DNA of 47,602 nucleotides from Flavobacteriales bacterium (GTDB lineage: Bacteria > Bacteroidota > Bacteroidia > Flavobacteriales_D > Parvicellaceae): assembly GCA_029244805.1 (NCBI GenBank), contig JAQWQH010000104.1, forward strand, positions 1 to 47,602, written 5' to 3'. Below, piece after piece: positions 19,449-28,558 of this stretch; within the stretch, counting starts at the first letter, position 1, and every line of letters begins with the position of its first letter. Made by a program: the position numbers and the translations under genes. The notes under the pieces were generated by a model. The model had not been told where the DNA came from. It saw nothing but the letters and a program-made list of their open reading frames with translations, and did no database searches.

Positions 19449-21986
19449 GGCATGCATGCTAAAAGGCAAAAGAACAAAGTAAAGTCTTCGAGCTCGAAGA
19501 AAAAATGGCTTCCAATTATTGCGCTAATAATTATTGTCTTTTTGTACTATGGAGACACTTTGAACAATGGATACTCTCTTGATGATGATTTAGTAACTTC
19601 TACTGATAATAGTGTTCATGAAAGGGTTGAAAAAGGTGTTTCAGCTATTCCTGAAATTTTCACTACTCATTATGTCCAGACTGATAGGCAACAGTATGAA
19701 TATAGGCCCATGGTTACATCCAGTTTTGCTGTTGAATATCAATTCTTCGGGGATAAATCAATTAAGGAAAGAGCTTCAATCAGTCATTTAATTAATGTAA
19801 TGCTTTATGCGTTATTAATTGTGCTGATTTACTTATTGCTTTTCAAGCTTTTTCCGGATAAAGACTGGATTTTCCCTTTTACTGTGGCATTGCTTTTCCT
19901 GATTCATCCAGTACATTCCGAGGTAGTTAATAATATCAAATGTAGAGACGAATTATTTGTTTTGATTTTTGGTTTGCTTGGTGTATTCTCGTTTTTAAAA
20001 TATGTGGATTCAGGCTACAAAAAATGGATGCATTTGGTATTAGGCATCCTAATGCTTATGCTGGGTATTTTGTCTAAAAAAGTCGGAATTACATTTATTG
20101 TTCTTATTCCATTGATTTTATATTTTTTTAGAGACGTTAAAATCAAAAAATTTGCAGTTCTTTTTAGTTTAATGTTAATAGGTTTTTTTGTTTTCTTTTT
20201 ACTAAAAAAAGTAGCAGTTTCAGATGGCGTCAGTAGAGAGGTAATGTTTTTTGAAAACCCGCTTTATTTTGCAGAATCTAATTTGGCAAGAATACCAATG
20301 TTTTTTTATAGTATTCTGTATTATCTTAAGATGATGATTTTTCCAGCTCCCTTAGTTTATTATTACGGCTATGATCAAATTGAAATAGTCGGATGGAGTA
20401 ATCCATTTGTCTGGGTTGGAGTGGTGTTTGTTTTTTCCGGAGTGTTTTTTGCTATCAAGCGAATTAAGAAAAAGGAAATGTGGGCATTTGGATTTCTCTT
20501 TTTTATGTTTGGTGTTGGTGGTGGAGCTAATTTGTTGTTTCCCGCTGCAGGGATTGTTGCAGAAAGGTTTGTATTTACTGGTTCCTTTGGTTTAATATTC
20601 CTCTTGGGATATTACGGGTTAGAATTATTTGAAAAGCAGAAGTTAAGTAAGTTTAAACTTGCTTTTTATGGAATATCAGCAGGGCTTACTCTTTTGTCTT
20701 TTTCTCAAATAACAACACGAAATAAAGACTGGAATAGTCGATTTTCACTTTACAAGAATGATATTAAAAAACTGCCAAATTCAGCAAAGGCCCACAGTTT
20801 GTTGGGAACTGAATATGTTGCAAAGGCAGATTCTATTTCTCGAGTGCCTGGCTCTTCTCATGTTTTGTATATGGGTTATATTGATTCCGCTATCTTAGAG
20901 TTTGAATCCGGAATAAGGGTTTATGATGGATATTTTAATTGTGCAAATAATGCAGGAGCTCTATTATTTTCAAGAAAGAAAGATTATGTAAGAGCCAAAC
21001 CATTTTTTTTAAAGGCTCTTCAATACAAGCCAACGTATGTCGAAGCTCTTTTTAACTACGGAAGTTGTTTGGAAAGTGACTATAAAGGTATTGTTGAATT
21101 GCAACAAATATTGAGTGTGATTAAATTGGATTCCCTTGCTGAGTTTGATGTTTCCAATTCAAAGGACATATCTAATTATCAAAATGAAATAAAGGCAGCT
21201 TATTGCATTGACGCGATAAGTGTTGAAATACGACAAGTATTGAGTAAAATGAAGTTAAATAATCCTAATTGGGCCAGAATTGTGGTTGCTCAAATAATGA
21301 GGATTATTGATTCTTATGTAAAAGTAGAAACTGAAATTTTGGGTAAAGGGTTTGAACGAGAAGAATATTTAAAAAGGATAACCTTACATTGTGACAATGC
21401 CAAGGTAGGAAACCCACAGTTGAATTTGGAGAAAATGGTGGCGTATTCTGAAAGTTATTTTAAAAGCCTAATTAAAAAACACCTTTTCGGAAATTCGTCG
21501 AGTGATAGTAATTTTATGTTGCAATTGAAGTTTGATTTAGAAGCAATAAAATATAATGTTTTCGACTCAATTGAACATTATTGGTTTGCCGCCTTAGAGG
21601 AAAATCCGCAATATTACATAAGTTATAAATCATTATTAAATTTAGCTTTAAGAGAAAACAATTATGAAAAAGCAAATTCCATTTGCGATTTAGCTATTGC
21701 AAAGGCAGGATTCCAAGATAATACGGAGTGGCATGTAACTAAAGGTAATATTTTTAATACTCAAGGTGAGTATAATAATGCTATAGCTAATATGAAAAAA
21801 GCAGTTAATGAAATAGATAAACTCTATGCGTCCCAATTTAATGGGGAAGAAGATAATAGGCAAGTTGGATTAGCTAGCTTATTGAATCGTAAGAAACAGA
21901 TTCTAGGCTTTATTTCAAATATTTATTATGCTGCAGGGGATCAGAAGAGTGCATATAGGTATCAGGAGTTGTCGAAGGGTCTGTAA
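19449..21986 (+). CDS. Polytopic membrane protein with C-terminal TPR-like region (TMTC/GT-C-like)
   Basis: Multiple TM segments, loop acidic motif NGYSLDDDLVTS, HPVHSEVVNNIKCRDELF (resembles TMTC HPVHTEAV..GRAELL), C-terminal TPR-like helices. ATG at 19449 preferred over the track start at 19419. Confidence 0.7.
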   Translation, partial: GMHAKRQKNKVKSSSSKKKWLPIIALIIIVFLYYGDTLNNGYSLDDDLVTSTDNSVHERVEKGVSAIPEIFTTHYVQTDRQQYEYRPMVTSSFAVEYQFFGDKSIKERASISHLINVMLYALLIVLIYLLLFKLFPDKDWIFPFTVALLFLIHPVHSEVVNNIKCRDELFVLIFGLLGVFSFLKYVDSGYKKWMHLVLGILMLMLGILSKKVGITFIVLIPLILYFFRDVKIKKFAVLFSLMLIGFFVFFLLKKVAVSDGVSREVMFFENPLYFAESNLARIPMFFYSILYYLKMMIFPAPLVYYYGYDQIEIVGWSNPFVWVGVVFVFSGVFFAIKRIKKKEMWAFGFLFFMFGVGGGANLLFPAAGIVAERFVFTGSFGLIFLLGYYGLELFEKQKLSKFKLAFYGISAGLTLLSFSQITTRNKDWNSRFSLYKNDIKKLPNSAKAHSLLGTEYVAKADSISRVPGSSHVLYMGYIDSAILEFESGIRVYDGYFNCANNAGALLFSRKKDYVRAKPFFLKALQYKPTYVEALFNYGSCLESDYKGIVELQQILSVIKLDSLAEFDVSNSKDISNYQNEIKAAYCIDAISVEIRQVLSKMKLNNPNWARIVVAQIMRIIDSYVKVETEILGKGFEREEYLKRITLHCDNAKVGNPQLNLEKMVAYSESYFKSLIKKHLFGNSSSDSNFMLQLKFDLEAIKYNVFDSIEHYWFAALEENPQYYISYKSLLNLALRENNYEKANSICDLAIAKAGFQDNTEWHVTKGNIFNTQGEYNNAIANMKKAVNEIDKLYASQFNGEEDNRQVGLASLLNRKKQILGFISNIYYAAGDQKSAYRYQELSKGL

Positions 21987-22030
21987 GTTGATTTTATTGG
22001 GTTTGTTGACGGTTAAATATTGACTGCGCT

Positions 22031-22942
22031 TTAATAACCTGCTAGTTTGTCTTGAATTAAAAGAGATGTTTGGATTCCGCCTGTTTTATTTAAATGGTGG
22101 GAGTCGAAAAAATATTCGTTGTGTTTTAAAAATGCCTGTGAAAGGTCTAGCATTTCAAAACCTGCTTTTTTTATTAAAGTATCTGATTCATGAAAATAGT
22201 CACCGAATTTCTCAATTTCAATTTGCAAAGCTGCTGAGTGCGGGTACTTTATAAATATTGCTTTTTTATTGTATTTTTTTATTAATTGAAGAGTCATCTT
22301 AAGGTAGTTAATTGCAAGAGGAGAGTATATCTCCAACACCTGCTTGATCCCATGCTCTTGATTGATGTAGTTGTGTGCACTCAATGCCCTTTTTTGTTTT
22401 GTTAAAAGTGAAAAATTTATTCTCTCTTTTTCTTTTCTTTTCTTCTGGGATTGTAGCATATACCTGAGACTGATATACGGCAAGTACTTATGATAATATG
22501 ATTCTTTCATACTTTTATATCTAGATCCGGAAAGTGTTCCATATTCATGAAAATCGAAAAACCGCTTGTAAAAAAACATTTTATCAAGGTTCCCCGAAAA
22601 TCGCTTTGAGTAGTATCCAAAGTCATTTGGGAAGCAGATATATTCAAAGCTGTCTGAATAATTCTCTAGTAAATGTTTTAACAAGTAATATGCGTTAATG
22701 TTATTTTGTCCAAAAAAAGCCATGGAACAAGACGATTGTATTATCAGGGTGTCAATAGCTCTTTTTGTATGTGAAGTACCTAAGAATAAAAATTTTTGGA
22801 ATTCAGGATTTATCTCATATCGATCAAAATTGGCAACTATTTCATTCTTTATCTCAACTTTTTTATAAACGTATAACAAAGAAAAATGGAAAGCAAAAAG
22901 CAGTACTAAACAGAAGATGATATTTTTAAGTATTCTACTCAT
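22031..22942 (-). CDS. SGNH-hydrolase-like (DltD/AlgX-type) membrane-anchored protein
   Basis: N-terminal TM, FLFLGTSHTKRAID (GxS), C-terminal FFDSHHLNKTGG (DxxH); adjacent to MBOAT gene. Confidence 0.6.
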   Translation of the reverse strand: MSRILKNIIFCLVLLFAFHFSLLYVYKKVEIKNEIVANFDRYEINPEFQKFLFLGTSHTKRAIDTLIIQSSCSMAFFGQNNINAYYLLKHLLENYSDSFEYICFPNDFGYYSKRFSGNLDKMFFYKRFFDFHEYGTLSGSRYKSMKESYYHKYLPYISLRYMLQSQKKRKEKERINFSLLTKQKRALSAHNYINQEHGIKQVLEIYSPLAINYLKMTLQLIKKYNKKAIFIKYPHSAALQIEIEKFGDYFHESDTLIKKAGFEMLDLSQAFLKHNEYFFDSHHLNKTGGIQTSLLIQDKLAGY

Positions 22943-24361
22943 TTAAAATTGATAATAAATAAATGTGACTTCATCGTTGTAGCTATATAGCATAATCATA
23001 ACAATAAGAATAACATAAATCGTAAGTCGGATATAATTATGTTTTATAATTTCAACGGGAGTTGAGAGGTAGTTTTTTCTTAAATAATCTGCTGTCATTC
23101 CAATTAACATTAACATTATTATGTATGAAACAGTCCAGATATTAGTATTGCCAAAACTGAAGTTTCCAATGCGCGTTAATATGTCGATGCCTTGATCAAA
23201 AGTATCTGTTTTAAACCATATTGACGAGAAGGACAATATTGTAAGAGAATAAAAAATCAATACTAAATTGAAGAAGAAGGAAAGATTTCTTTTCTTATGG
23301 CGTTGTCGAATTTTCCTAGCAAATTTTGTTTTTCGTTCGATAATAATTGCTATGCCGTTTACAAGTCCAAACAACACAAAATTCCAGCTAGCTCCGTGCC
23401 ATAATCCGCTAATGAAAAAGACAATTAGTATGGCAGCGCTATTCCATTTACGGAACAATCTTCCTGATTTTATTAAAGGACGAAAAATATAACTAGTAAA
23501 GAAATTCATTAATGTTATGTGCCATTTAGTCCATAGCTCGGTCAATGTTCGGGAAGTTAAGGGGTTATTAAAGTTCATGCTCAAATCAATCCCGAATATT
23601 TTTGCTGATCCAATTGCTATATTGGTATAACCAGAAAAATCGAAATAAACTTGAAAAGCAAAAGCATAAACAGAAAGTGCTATTTCTAATGAGTTGTATT
23701 CGCTTGTGTTGGAAAAAACATAATTAACGAATGTTCCAATTGTGTCGGCGATTACAATTTTTTTAAATAATCCCCAAATAATTAATTTCCCCCCTTGAAT
23801 CAAATAATTAAATGCAGGAGTTACCTTTTTTTTAAGTTGGGGGATTAAATATTCTGAGCGTTCGATTGGTCCGGCTACTAGTTGAGGGAAAAAGGAAATA
23901 TACAGGGCATAATATCCAAAGTGCCGTTCAGGTTCTCTTTTTCGCTTATATACATCAATGGTATAGCTTAAGGATTGGAAAGTGTAAAATGAAATTCCAA
24001 TTGGTAAAATAATATTCTGTGTAATTGAATAGTTGGTGTCAAAATCGGATCCAAATAACAGATTGACATTTTCTAAAAAAAAACCAAAGTATTTGAAAAA
24101 GAAAAGTAATGATAAATCGGTTAATATTCCGATGCAAAAAAATAAAATGCTCCAATTTTTAAAGCGATACATCATGATGGCTGTAAAATATGCAATCACT
24201 GTAGAGGTTAGCATTACTATTGAATATTCGATGTGGATACTAGCATAAAATAAGTAGCTAGCAAATAATAAGATTACCCATCTAAACTTTATTCTGATTG
24301 CATAAGTTAATAGAACTACAAAAAGTAGAAAAATGTAATACTCTATCGTAATGAAGCTCAT
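22943..24361 (-). CDS. MBOAT family O-acyltransferase (AlgI/DltB-like)
   Basis: LPIGISFYTFQSLSYTIDVYKRKREPERHFGYYALYISFFPQLVAGPIERSEYLIPQLK, ELWTKWHITLMNFFTSYIFRPL, ISGLWHGASWNFVLFGLVNG. Confidence 0.93.
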   Translation of the reverse strand: MSFITIEYYIFLLFVVLLTYAIRIKFRWVILLFASYLFYASIHIEYSIVMLTSTVIAYFTAIMMYRFKNWSILFFCIGILTDLSLLFFFKYFGFFLENVNLLFGSDFDTNYSITQNIILPIGISFYTFQSLSYTIDVYKRKREPERHFGYYALYISFFPQLVAGPIERSEYLIPQLKKKVTPAFNYLIQGGKLIIWGLFKKIVIADTIGTFVNYVFSNTSEYNSLEIALSVYAFAFQVYFDFSGYTNIAIGSAKIFGIDLSMNFNNPLTSRTLTELWTKWHITLMNFFTSYIFRPLIKSGRLFRKWNSAAILIVFFISGLWHGASWNFVLFGLVNGIAIIIERKTKFARKIRQRHKKRNLSFFFNLVLIFYSLTILSFSSIWFKTDTFDQGIDILTRIGNFSFGNTNIWTVSYIIMLMLIGMTADYLRKNYLSTPVEIIKHNYIRLTIYVILIVMIMLYSYNDEVTFIYYQF

Positions 24362-24504
24362 TAACTTGTTTTCCTAAAAAATTTAATCACTTTATGTATT
24401 ATACTCAACAATTGACAACGAATATACTTAAACTCAAAGTATAATTAAAGATGGAAGCAAAATAGGTGTAATTAAATAGGAGAGTTATAGTCTAGCGAGT
24501 TCTT

Positions 24505-24537
24505 ATTGAGTAGTAGGAAAAAAGAATTGTTACATTT
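24505..24537 (+). promoter_or_regulatory. Candidate Bacteroidota promoter TTG-N22-TACATTTG upstream of the KASIII operon
   Basis: TTG at 24505-24507, 22-nt spacer, TACATTTG at 24530-24537, 33 nt before the GTG start. Confidence 0.6.
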
Positions 24538-24570
24538 GTGTGATTACCAAAATAAACGATAAATAAATTT

Positions 24571-25584
24571 GTGCCCTATCTTGATTCCAAAATAAGTTAT
24601 TGTCTTTCCTCTAAAGCTGTTACCAATAAAGATTTGGCCAATGAGTTTAAGGAAACTTCAGCAGGTGCTATCTTCGCAAAAACAGGTATTTCAACTCGTT
24701 TTCAGGCAGAAGGAGATGTTGTAGCATCAGATTTAGGTTTTCTGGCCGCTGAAAAATTATGCAAAGAACATAATATTCAAAAGGAAAAAATTGACTTTAT
24801 AATCTTCGTCTCATCGTGTCTTGATTATAAGTCTCCAACTACAGCATGCGTTCTTCAAGATCGATTAGGGTTAAACACCAATATTGGAGCGATTGATATT
24901 TTACATGGTTGTACAGGTTTTATTTATGGGTTAAGTGCAGCGAAAGGATTAATTGCAACAGGTGAAGCAGAAAAAATATTATTAATTACGGCTGATTCGC
25001 CCACCAAACTGGTACATCCAGAAGACTTGGAGTTGCTGTCAATATTTAGTGACGGGGCAGCTGCTACCTTAGTAACCAATCAAAGCGCAAAGGCTTCAGG
25101 TAAAATAGGGAAGTTTGTTTTTGGTACGGATGGCCTTGGAGCAAAAAACTTGATGAGTACTCGCTCTGGAATGAGAAATCCTACAGATGCAAATTGGTTT
25201 AAAGAGAATAAAAAAGTTCCGTCAGGTTTAAAATGGGGAAAGCTTGAAATGAATGGTTCGCAAATATTTATCTTTTCAATTCGGACAGTTCCTAAATTAG
25301 TGAATACTATTTTGAATAAAGAAAATTTGGCAATGGAAGAGATAGATTTATTTGTGTTTCATCAAGCCAATGGCGTGATGTTAGATTTTTTAAGAAGCAA
25401 ATTGAGAATACCGAAAAAAAAGTTTTACCTTAACATTGAAAACAAAGGAAATACCGTTTCAGCAACAATTCCTATCGCTTTAAAAGATGCATTTTCAGAA
25501 GGACTAATTACGAAAGGATGTAGGGTCTTAGTTGCAGGTTTTGGGATTGGTTATTCATGGGGTGGAACTGTCATTAGATATTAA
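24571..25584 (+). CDS. 3-oxoacyl-ACP synthase III (KASIII/FabH-like), copy 1
   Basis: GTG start; Cys in ILHGCTGFIYGL, His in LFVFHQANGVMLDFL, Asn in ENKGNTVSATIPIAL; GFGIGYSWGGTVIRY C-terminus. Confidence 0.9.
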   Translation: MPYLDSKISYCLSSKAVTNKDLANEFKETSAGAIFAKTGISTRFQAEGDVVASDLGFLAAEKLCKEHNIQKEKIDFIIFVSSCLDYKSPTTACVLQDRLGLNTNIGAIDILHGCTGFIYGLSAAKGLIATGEAEKILLITADSPTKLVHPEDLELLSIFSDGAAATLVTNQSAKASGKIGKFVFGTDGLGAKNLMSTRSGMRNPTDANWFKENKKVPSGLKWGKLEMNGSQIFIFSIRTVPKLVNTILNKENLAMEEIDLFVFHQANGVMLDFLRSKLRIPKKKFYLNIENKGNTVSATIPIALKDAFSEGLITKGCRVLVAGFGIGYSWGGTVIRY

Positions 25585-25586
25585 AT

Positions 25587-25823
25587 ATGGAAATTGAGGT
25601 TTTTTTAGGGAAAATTAAAGCAGAATTTAATGAAGATTACGACACAGGAGATCTTGGGCTTGATGACAACATCAAGAATATGGAATGGTGGAGCTCAATG
25701 CACGCACTTGTTATAATAGCATTAATAGATACAGAATATGATGTAATGTTGGAGCCTTCTCAAATGAAAAGTGCAAACACGGTACGTGAATTATTTACTT
25801 TGATAAACAACATTAAAGGCTAG
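25587..25823 (+). CDS. Acyl carrier protein-like protein
   Basis: 78 aa, acidic, DDNIKNMEWWSSMHALVIIALIDTEYDVMLEPSQMKSANTVRELFTLI; candidate phosphopantetheine Ser in WSSMHAL; between two KASIII genes. Confidence 0.75.
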   Translation: MEIEVFLGKIKAEFNEDYDTGDLGLDDNIKNMEWWSSMHALVIIALIDTEYDVMLEPSQMKSANTVRELFTLINNIKG

Positions 25824-25825
25824 AT

Positions 25826-26878
25826 ATGGCTTTGATGGATATAAGGAATTGGAAAATTTCTGGAATTGCTGCTGCAGTGCCCAGGAATGTTATTGAGAAC
25901 TCAGATTATTCGGTATTGTCTGCATTAGAGAAAAAATTACTTATTAAAACAACAGGAATAGAGCGAAAGCACGTAGCAGAAAAAAATCAAACAACTTCAG
26001 ATTTATGCGAGGTTGCAGCGAATAAGCTTTTGGATAGATTGTCCTGGAATAGAGAGGATATTGATTTGATAGTTTTTGTAAGTCAATCTCCTGATTATTA
26101 TCTTCCAGCAACAGCCATAATATTACAGAACAAATTAAATCTTTCATCTAATTGTCTTGCTTTTGATGTTGGACTGGGTTGCTCAGGATATGTCTATGGT
26201 TTATCGATTGTTGCAAGCATGATTTCTGCCGGACATTTGAAAAAAGCATTATTATTAGTCGGAGACGTTTCGTCTTCTACGGTGTCCTTATTCGATAAAA
26301 GTACTTATCCTCTTTTTGGGGATGCAGGAACAGCTACTGCAATTGAATTTTCTGAAAATAGTTCTGGGCAATTTAACATGATGAGTGATGGGGGAGGTTT
26401 TGAAACCATAATTATTAGAGATGGAGGAATTCGAAATAAAGTATCGAAAGAATCATTTGATCTTAAGGAAATCGGCGAAGGTATAAGCAGACGTGATCTT
26501 GATCTAGAGCTAGATGGATTGGAAGTTTACAGCTTCTCAGTTTCAAAAGTGCCACCGTTAATTAAAGTGCTTTTGAAAGAAACTAACACTATGCCGGAGG
26601 ATTATCATTATTTTGTAATGCATCAAGCAAATCGTTTAATGAATGAAACTATTCGTAAAAAATTAAAATTCACAAAAGAACAATCACCATATTCTTTAAA
26701 GGATTACGGTAACACTAGCTCAGCATCTATCCCTCTCACAATTTGTTCAGAATTGAGTGGAAAAGTTGAGACTGAAAATCAAAAAGTCCTTCTGTGTGGA
26801 TTTGGAGTGGGTCTTTCGTGGGGAGCAGTTACGTTGAATTTGGATAAAATTACATGCTTGCCAATAATTGAAGTTTAA
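25826..26878 (+). CDS. 3-oxoacyl-ACP synthase III (KASIII/FabH-like), copy 2
   Basis: Cys in GLGCSGYVYGL, His in YFVMHQANRLMNETI, Asn in KDYGNTSSASIPLTI. Confidence 0.9.
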   Translation: MALMDIRNWKISGIAAAVPRNVIENSDYSVLSALEKKLLIKTTGIERKHVAEKNQTTSDLCEVAANKLLDRLSWNREDIDLIVFVSQSPDYYLPATAIILQNKLNLSSNCLAFDVGLGCSGYVYGLSIVASMISAGHLKKALLLVGDVSSSTVSLFDKSTYPLFGDAGTATAIEFSENSSGQFNMMSDGGGFETIIIRDGGIRNKVSKESFDLKEIGEGISRRDLDLELDGLEVYSFSVSKVPPLIKVLLKETNTMPEDYHYFVMHQANRLMNETIRKKLKFTKEQSPYSLKDYGNTSSASIPLTICSELSGKVETENQKVLLCGFGVGLSWGAVTLNLDKITCLPIIEV

Positions 26879-26879
26879 T

Positions 26880-27626
26880 ATGGAGTTTTTAGGGTTAAGA
26901 AATAAAAAAATATTAGTAACCGGAGCTTCCTCTGGCATAGGAAAAGAGACATGTCAACTTTTGTCAAGCATTGGAGCTGATATTTATATTACGGGACGCA
27001 ATATGGAAAGGTTGGAAGAATTGAGGGATAACTGTAAAAATGTTAAGCAACTAATAGCCGCCGATTTAACAGATGATGATTCTATAGAAAGCCTAGTGGA
27101 TAGTATTCCTATGTTGGACGGTGTTGTAAATTGCGCGGGAATAATATTTCCTTTTCCAGTTAAATTTATTGGGGAGAAGCATATCTCTAGTGTATTTAGA
27201 ATTAATTTTAATTCGCAGGTCATCTTAAATTCAATGTTGTTTAGAAAAAAGAAAATACAAAAAAGTGCCTCTATTGTTTTTGTGTCTTCCGTGTCTAGTC
27301 AGTTCCCATACGAAGGAGGGGCCTTATATACAAGTTCAAAAGCAGCAATCGAAGCATATTCAAGAGCTACTGCATTGGAATATGCTAAGTATTCAATTCG
27401 GTCAAATGTGGTGTCTCCAGGTTTGGTGAAAACAAAAATATTTGAGAAGACAATGGAGGCCTCTAGTAAAGAAGAATTAGAAAACTATGAGAAAAACTAT
27501 CCATTAGGATACGGTGACCCTATAGATGTAGCTAATTCAATAGTTTTTTTATTATCAGCTAGATCAAGGTGGATAACAGGGCAAAATATAATATTAGATG
27601 GAGGATTAACATTAGGAAGTAAATGA
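26880..27626 (+). CDS. SDR family oxidoreductase (FabG-like)
   Basis: VTGASSGIGKETCQLL, NCAGIIFP, FVSSVSSQFPYEGGALYTSSKAAIEAYSRATALEYA (YxxxK), SRWITGQNIILDGGLTLGSK. Confidence 0.93.
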   Translation: MEFLGLRNKKILVTGASSGIGKETCQLLSSIGADIYITGRNMERLEELRDNCKNVKQLIAADLTDDDSIESLVDSIPMLDGVVNCAGIIFPFPVKFIGEKHISSVFRINFNSQVILNSMLFRKKKIQKSASIVFVSSVSSQFPYEGGALYTSSKAAIEAYSRATALEYAKYSIRSNVVSPGLVKTKIFEKTMEASSKEELENYEKNYPLGYGDPIDVANSIVFLLSARSRWITGQNIILDGGLTLGSK

Positions 27627-28558
27627 GTCAAGATAAATTAGATATTTCAGTGGTTATTCCGGTCTTTAATGCGGAAAAGTCACTTGTAGAGTTGAATCAT
27701 CAGTTGATTAGTTTCTTGAATGGAAAAAACATATTATTTGAGATAATTTATGTTGATGATCATTCGTCTGATAGCTCATGGGAAATTCTTCAAGATTTGC
27801 AGCTTAACAATACAGGCATTGTTAAGGTTATTCGCTTAGTAAAAAATGTTGGGCAACATGAGTCACTTATGTGTGGGCTGAATTTTTCAAAAGGTAAAAG
27901 TATTATTACCATGGATGATGATTTGGAGCATTCACCTGCGGATATAGAAATTTTATTGGAGGCTAAAAAAACCACCGGTTCTAATATTTTATATGGGATG
28001 TATCCAATCGACAAGTCACAAAGAGTTAGAAGGATGTTAAAGCGTTTCTATCGTTTTCTCTCAAAATCGGAAGGAATTAATAAGGCAAAAGGTTCTAGCT
28101 TCCGCTTATTAGATACCTCTATTGTCAGTAATATTAAAAAGCATGAATACAGCTTTATTTGGTTAGATGAAATGTTTTTATGGTATAACCCAAGCCCCGA
28201 GTTTGTCCAATTGGACAGGGTTGAAAATTCCTCGAATAAAGCTTCGCGGTATAGCTTGTTCAAGTTGATTGGATTAACTTTTAATGTAATGCTCTACACC
28301 ACAACTATTCCTCTTAGGTTATTTATTTATGTTGGATTTAGCTTGTCTGTTGTTAATTTTCTCATTGGAACATTTTATATTATCAAAAAGCTAGTTCTTG
28401 GTACTCAACAACTTGGATATACCTCATTGATAGTTTCTATTTTATTTACCTCAGGAATTATGTTGATAGGTGTAGGTATAATAGGTATTTATTTATCTCG
28501 TCTTTATAGCTTAATGAATAAAGAGCCGCGCTACACAATTGAAGAAAAAAAATGCTGA
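27623..28558 (+). CDS. Glycosyltransferase family 2, GtrB/ArnC-like polyprenyl-phosphate sugar transferase
   Basis: VVIPVFNAEKSLVELNHQLISFL, IIYVDDHSSDSSWEIL, ITMDDDLEHSP, two C-terminal TM helices LFIYVGFSLSVVNFLIGTFYI and LIGVGIIGIYLSRLYSLMNKEPRYTIEE; starts in an ATGA overlap with the SDR stop. Confidence 0.9.
   Translation: MSQDKLDISVVIPVFNAEKSLVELNHQLISFLNGKNILFEIIYVDDHSSDSSWEILQDLQLNNTGIVKVIRLVKNVGQHESLMCGLNFSKGKSIITMDDDLEHSPADIEILLEAKKTTGSNILYGMYPIDKSQRVRRMLKRFYRFLSKSEGINKAKGSSFRLLDTSIVSNIKKHEYSFIWLDEMFLWYNPSPEFVQLDRVENSSNKASRYSLFKLIGLTFNVMLYTTTIPLRLFIYVGFSLSVVNFLIGTFYIIKKLVLGTQQLGYTSLIVSILFTSGIMLIGVGIIGIYLSRLYSLMNKEPRYTIEEKKC

Noticed and set aside
24571-26878. Chance that the KASIII pair is primary fabH of type II fatty-acid synthesis
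   Set aside because: Considered but disfavoured: two divergent copies flanking a private ACP with SDR, GT2 and GNAT, and no fabD/fabF/plsX/rpmF neighbours. Not excluded without phylogeny.
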